Assembly: GCA_043721855.1 (NCBI GenBank)
Contig: JAYSPY010000039.1
Coordinates: 1 to 5,785, forward strand
Reading direction: 5' to 3'
Length of the DNA stretch: 5,785 nucleotides
Origin: JACMNW01 sp043721855
Lineage (GTDB): Bacteria > Pseudomonadota > Alphaproteobacteria > Rhodobacterales > Rhodobacteraceae
Positions within the stretch are counted from its first letter, which is position 1; each line of letters opens with the position of its first letter. Positions 5,204 to 5,785 of this stretch are shown piece after piece. The notes beneath the pieces were generated by a model that made no database searches, had not been told where the DNA came from, and saw only the letters and a program-made list of their open reading frames with translations. The translations under genes were made by a program, and so were the position numbers.

Positions 5204-5785
5204 TTAACCGCGCAGGGTATCTTGCCCCAGATGCAGTGGCACCATCACCCGGAACGCCGGCCCGCCCTGCCCCGGCAGATAGCCGATACTGCCCCCCAAA
5301 TTTGCCATCACCTCGCGGCAAATCGCCAGCCCAAGCCCCGCACCACCCGCCCGCAGCGGGTCGGTCAACCGGGCAAATTTTTCAAAAATCATGCCGTGCA
5401 CGGCCTTTGGCAACGCCGTGCCATTGTCGATAAAATCGATCATCACCCGCCCGCGCTTTTGGCGCACGACGATGCGCAACTCAGGCTCTGGCGCATCACA
5501 ATACTTGCGCGCATTGGATATCAGGTTGATGAACACCTGCACCAGCCTATCCGCATCGGTGCGCAAAAACACGTCTTCCGCCACGCTATTGCGCATGATC
5601 ACCACCCCGCGCCCTCCCCCCGCCGCAGCCAGAGCGCGGTCCAACATGCCCGCCAGATTGGCCATCCCCAGATCAAGTTGCACCGACCCGTTTTCCAACA
5701 CGCTCAGGTTCAGCAAATCATCCAGCAACCGCGTCAGACGTATCGCCTCGGTGTGAATGATCCCGGCCTGCGCCGAGACGGTTTG
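5204..5785 (-). CDS. Sensor histidine kinase, C-terminal part (5' partial)
   Basis: 193 residues are visible; the N-terminus, sensor region and phosphoacceptor His lie beyond the window edge. The first ~33 residues (IIHTEAIRLTRLLDDLLNLS, 9-28) are the second helix of a HisKA dimerisation domain. The rest is an HATPase_c domain: N box NLISNARKY (87-95) with N87/N91, G1 box DNGTAL (120-125) with D120, F box IFEKFARL (133-140) and G2 box GGAGLGLAI (147-155). The G1 box departs from DxGxG, having Ala in place of the second Gly; the other ATP-binding boxes look intact, so ATP binding is still likely. It ends at TAA (5204-5206) with no receiver domain at the C-terminus. fliM follows 60 bases downstream on the same strand, so the kinase may belong to a motility or chemotaxis-linked unit, but its signal and partner regulator cannot be seen. 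The TTG at 5728 is not the start: the frame stays open to the edge and the HisKA sequence continues through it. Confidence 0.88.
   Translation of the reverse strand, partial: QTVSAQAGIIHTEAIRLTRLLDDLLNLSVLENGSVQLDLGMANLAGMLDRALAAAGGGRGVVIMRNSVAEDVFLRTDADRLVQVFINLISNARKYCDAPEPELRIVVRQKRGRVMIDFIDNGTALPKAVHGMIFEKFARLTDPLRAGGAGLGLAICREVMANLGGSIGYLPGQGGPAFRVMVPLHLGQDTLRG

Overview
The window is high-GC DNA apart from one AT-rich gap. It most likely comes from an alphaproteobacterium of the Rhodobacteraceae/Roseobacter type. This rests on the divergent, basic-N-terminus FliM-like protein, the split PmpA/PmpB sulfur transporter beside a persulfide dioxygenase, and GC-biased codon use. The assignment is inference; there is no rRNA or other marker.

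Layout, left to right. Positions 1-1691 (minus) hold a multifunctional beta-oxidation protein of the FadJ/peroxisomal-MFE type, cut at its C-terminus by the window edge. Its enoyl-CoA hydratase half looks catalytically complete, but its 3-hydroxyacyl-CoA dehydrogenase half has lost the expected catalytic residues. A 126-bp divergent gap (1692-1817) carries a good sigma70-like promoter for the plus-strand genes and a perfect 13-bp odd palindrome. Positions 1818-4069 (plus) form a sulfide/sulfane-sulfur cluster: an ETHE1/Blh-type persulfide dioxygenase; then, after an AT-rich 96-bp gap with its own candidate promoter and a second TTGCC/GGCAA palindrome, pmpA; then pmpB overlapping pmpA by one base. 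The pmpB frame runs without a stop into a DUF442 (TIGR01244) sulfurtransferase/phosphatase-like domain that keeps its own ribosome binding site and ATG. Positions 4070-4186 are a short convergent gap with a GC-rich hairpin. Positions 5143-4187 (minus) encode a FliM/FliN-family flagellar motor switch protein with a GTG start, and 5785-5204 (minus) the C-terminal part of a sensor histidine kinase. These two are probably co-transcribed, kinase first.

Likely joint function: PmpA and PmpB are two halves of a YeeE/YedE-type channel for reduced sulfur species. The DUF442 domain could take up or hand on sulfane sulfur, and the dioxygenase would oxidise glutathione persulfide to sulfite. In the known bigR-type operons DUF442 is fused to the dioxygenase; here it is joined to the membrane transporter instead. 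That is the most unusual feature of the window. No ArsR-type sulfide sensor (BigR/SqrR) lies next to the cluster. I see no RNA genes, CRISPR arrays, insertion sequences or attachment sites, and no gene-free stretch above 300 bases.
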